This document shows, piece by piece, positions 62,801-64,000 of a stretch of 64,000 nucleotides of DNA. The number at the start of each line of letters is the position of its first letter. Position 1 is the stretch's first letter. The notes beneath the pieces were generated by a model. The model had not been told where the DNA came from. It saw nothing but the letters and a program-made list of their open reading frames with translations, and ran no database searches. The DNA comes from Skeletonema tropicum (lineage: Eukaryota > Bacillariophyta > Thalassiosirophyceae > Thalassiosirales > Thalassiosiraceae). A program made the translations under genes and the position numbers. The DNA is taken from assembly GCA_037178625.1 (NCBI GenBank), contig CM074127.1, positions 2,480,001-2,544,000 of the forward strand, read 5' to 3'.

Positions 62801-64000
62801 TACTCTACATTCTGCGCTTGCATTTGGTCCTACGCAAGTCGCTCAGTTGTCAGATTCAGAACAGAAGTTGTTGAAGAGGTCGTCACGTCCAGATATGGCT
62901 GCTTTCTGCAATCAGTTCTCTTGCTCTCTTAATACACAACCTCCGGTTGATGCTGTCTCGTATTCCCGCAAGAATGGCATGCCTCGTTATACAAAGAAAC
63001 AAAAGGCTCTTATGCTTGAAGAAATTGAAGAGAGATCTCTGCGTGCTATGACTACCACCTTTGATAATATCGAAGAGTTGATGGGCTCACCTTTGTCACA
63101 GCATATCCAACTCTCTGCTAATGACTGCTCCTATGATGGTTCTATCTCTGGCGTTCTTTGCGAGCATGTATCTCCTTGGTTCTTGAATGCTAAGACTGGA
63201 ATCTCTGCTGAAGACAATCCTGGCTGGGATGAAGCTATGCGTGGTCCTGAAGCTGAACAATATTGGGAAGCGGCTAAGTCTGAGATTGCTACACTTGAGT
63301 CTATGGGTTCTTGGGAAGTTGTTGATGTGTCTGAAGTGCCTAAAGGTCAGCGTATCTTGCCTAGTCTTTGGGTGTTTAAGCGCAAGCGTCTGCCCGACGG
63401 GACTATTCGCAAGTACAAAGGGCGCTTTACTGTCAGAGGTGATCGACAAGTTGCTGGAGTTGATTACAATGAGACGTGGGCCCCGGTATGCAAGTGGACT
63501 ACAGTTCGTATGATGTTTATTCTACAATGTCAGCTTGGTTTGAAGAGTGCTGCTGCGGATGTTCAAGCGGCTTTCTTACACGGAACTCTTCCTGAAAATG
63601 AACGTGCTTATGTCGCTATGCCTAAAGGATTTGAACAGCCTGGTAAAGTCTTGAAGTTGAAACAAAGTGTCTACGGTTTGAAGCAGGCGCCACGTTGCTT
63701 TTGGAAGTATCTTACCGAGAAAATGCAAGACGTTGGCTTGGAGCAAAGCAAGTTTGATAGTTGCCTATTTATTGGGAAGAAAGTTATTGCTGTCGCTTAC
63801 GTTGATGATATCCTCTTTTGGGCTAAGGATGACGCTGATATTACAAGTGTTATGGTACAACTTCGCGAGAGTGGTCTTCTTTTGGAAAAGGAATCCGATG
63901 CAGCTGGCTTTCTTGGCGTTGATATTCAAGTGCTCGAGAAAGATGCTGATGGCCGTGCTACCAAGTTGGAACTTACTCAGACTGGTCTCATTGATCGCAT
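59829..64000 (+). CDS. pol: Copia Pol polyprotein (partial at right edge)
   Basis: Open for about 1390 codons to the edge, in the third frame relative to both Gag segments; the first ATG is 59829 and the frame opens after TGA 59766. The N-terminus is unusual: two strongly hydrophobic segments (WFLCFNFGLLLVLSVM and WIGGGCLVISTGAYIIHYLI) then a basic cluster YRLRRRKG, before a coiled region. Aspartic protease: AILDTGAS (Asp codon 60639). Integrase: LLLWHYKLGCSMKKIQYLM and CPIPVC zinc region, then Asp 61518, Asp 61740 and Glu 61845. Reverse transcriptase: WVFKRKRLPDGTIRKYKGRF, SAAADVQAAFLHGTLPENER, SVYGLKQAPRCFWKYL, and YVDD at 63798-63809. RNase H should follow outside the window. Confidence 0.93.
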   Translation, partial: MATLVEWFLCFNFGLLLVLSVMDDAFEVLDLASSGEGFACLGWLWSSYFLPAFGVWIGGGCLVISTGAYIIHYLIFLPVQYNYRLRRRKGPPFSCPNISGKRRSLLLRSFYRYRYTGVMYKDLYPYLLREHKRFTREHLEKQQQIAAARAEELDTIKFLDGNPDPGDDYRFSLNEFDPAKTAEFVDEYVQDPTYLVRLQNQLRLTNQKEHRRDLKKLIARLNLLMKEVPTAGSPRAMEAKSGAPTPTTAQPGKTTNERNTFAFHETAAILDTGASFGLTPFRSDFITYEKVNITVKDVSGSNKVQGFGLVLYKAVATNGEVVYLPGLAYHLKSTDIRLISPQAFHQLWGGHSVINDESFRLHTTSGQVLDVPLESKSNLPMLYGVTCSVQEHRAVGAAYARQWKVKQRLSHSFFFGNEDGGWRFTRLEDEDFAEPQEVTYDFDLCAHLTRTAPCITIADNPNLSPAQKELLLWHYKLGCSMKKIQYLMTGHSRKLAGGKSAYYPPVIAPKWESARNCPIPVCATNEVARAQVRKPHSRRQSAVKSNEKALSRDKYSPGDFVSMDTVTVPIKGRLFSGYGADSAEGYSCVTIFHDAGSGLIKVYPQTSATSAETLISKLKFEAYLWQQAGKRVKKYHSDGGVFTSASFRSDCEKKDQKQSFSGVGAKFQNGAAERSVQTLFWMCRTFLLHVAMRWSTHNADSPSLWPQALAYAEFLFNRTPSMSHGFSPLEILTNVVSDHRDLLRAHVFGAPTYVLDAALQDGKKLPKFSRRARVGQFLGFSPDHSTQVGLVRHLDSNYISPQYHCVYDDKFETVSGLVGDSAEDLADTIQQKWGSLFESDEHDLYIYPEFVDGELSYTPPPLDLPWLTEEEAREREDRLQEQVARGKELRLKSEEVFKSPVTVPDRKVTINEHPTAIDSSIEQEGEVGAVDVDDSACVDYSDVDESTQEENEISDQKETDVLDDSVSTWKDRLRRNRKSTSWKRTALVSAATLHSALAFGPTQVAQLSDSEQKLLKRSSRPDMAAFCNQFSCSLNTQPPVDAVSYSRKNGMPRYTKKQKALMLEEIEERSLRAMTTTFDNIEELMGSPLSQHIQLSANDCSYDGSISGVLCEHVSPWFLNAKTGISAEDNPGWDEAMRGPEAEQYWEAAKSEIATLESMGSWEVVDVSEVPKGQRILPSLWVFKRKRLPDGTIRKYKGRFTVRGDRQVAGVDYNETWAPVCKWTTVRMMFILQCQLGLKSAAADVQAAFLHGTLPENERAYVAMPKGFEQPGKVLKLKQSVYGLKQAPRCFWKYLTEKMQDVGLEQSKFDSCLFIGKKVIAVAYVDDILFWAKDDADITSVMVQLRESGLLLEKESDAAGFLGVDIQVLEKDADGRATKLELTQTGLIDR

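Larger units (their letters stand above)
57088..64000 (+). mobile_element. Ty1/copia LTR retrotransposon, internal region, truncated by window edge
   Basis: Gag lies at 57088-59713 and Pol from about 59829 to the right edge. Domain order protease, integrase, reverse transcriptase is diagnostic of copia rather than gypsy. Pol is open throughout with all catalytic motifs intact, so this looks like a young, possibly autonomous copy. RNase H and the right LTR are outside the window. Similar elements are abundant in diatoms (CoDi families). Confidence 0.93.

Overview
The window is nuclear DNA from a photosynthetic stramenopile, almost certainly a diatom (a centric species is my guess, not proven). 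The evidence is: several plastid proteins with an N-terminal signal peptide ending in an ASAF-type motif (heme oxygenase, ALB3, a bilin reductase and others); short GT-AG introns of about 75-175 bp; a GH81 beta-1,3-glucanase, expected in a chrysolaminarin user; and a Ty1/copia retrotransposon of the kind common in diatoms. Genes are dense, lie on both strands and mostly have few or no introns.

Layout. 1-4771 is a satellite array of about 25 monomers (about 187 bp each) with higher-order structure; it runs off the left edge. 5223-9749 holds an M20 peptidase, a histidine phosphatase, a GT31-like glycosyltransferase and the two-exon TRAPP subunit TRAPPC2. 10337-17539 holds splicing factor RBM22, a small plastid membrane protein, heme oxygenase and a six-exon phosphoenolpyruvate carboxylase. 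17847-23460 holds plastid insertase ALB3, an ER translocon subunit Sec66, a TMEM65-GAF fusion and a ferredoxin-dependent bilin reductase, followed by tRNA-Ser(UGA) at 23636-23717. 24071-35410 holds a GNAT acetyltransferase, an LtrA-like membrane protein, the GH81 glucanase, an unknown membrane-anchored protein and an LRR protein. 36286-52132 holds a P2-type cation ATPase, a triplicated CCHC-finger protein, a plastid protein of unknown function, a possible MITE, an MscS channel, and a divergent pair (EamA transporter and opine dehydrogenase). 52180-56640 is the spliceosomal helicase Aquarius. From 57088 to the right edge is a copia element whose Pol frame is still open at 64000.

Functional links. 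Heme oxygenase and the bilin reductase, about 9 kb apart, are consecutive steps of bilin chromophore synthesis. RBM22 and Aquarius belong to the same set of spliceosomal proteins, though they are 40 kb apart. PEPC, ALB3 and several unknown proteins serve carbon metabolism or the plastid.

Odd points. Four otherwise intact genes (Sec66, bilin reductase, LtrA and copia Gag) each need one base skipped (+1) to be read through. Other points are the TMEM65-GAF fusion, a stop-free 75-nt intron in the MscS gene that would encode a hydrophobic helix if retained, a membrane-spanning leader on the copia Pol, and a degenerate reading frame running through the satellite. I found no CRISPR, operon or bacterial-type island.
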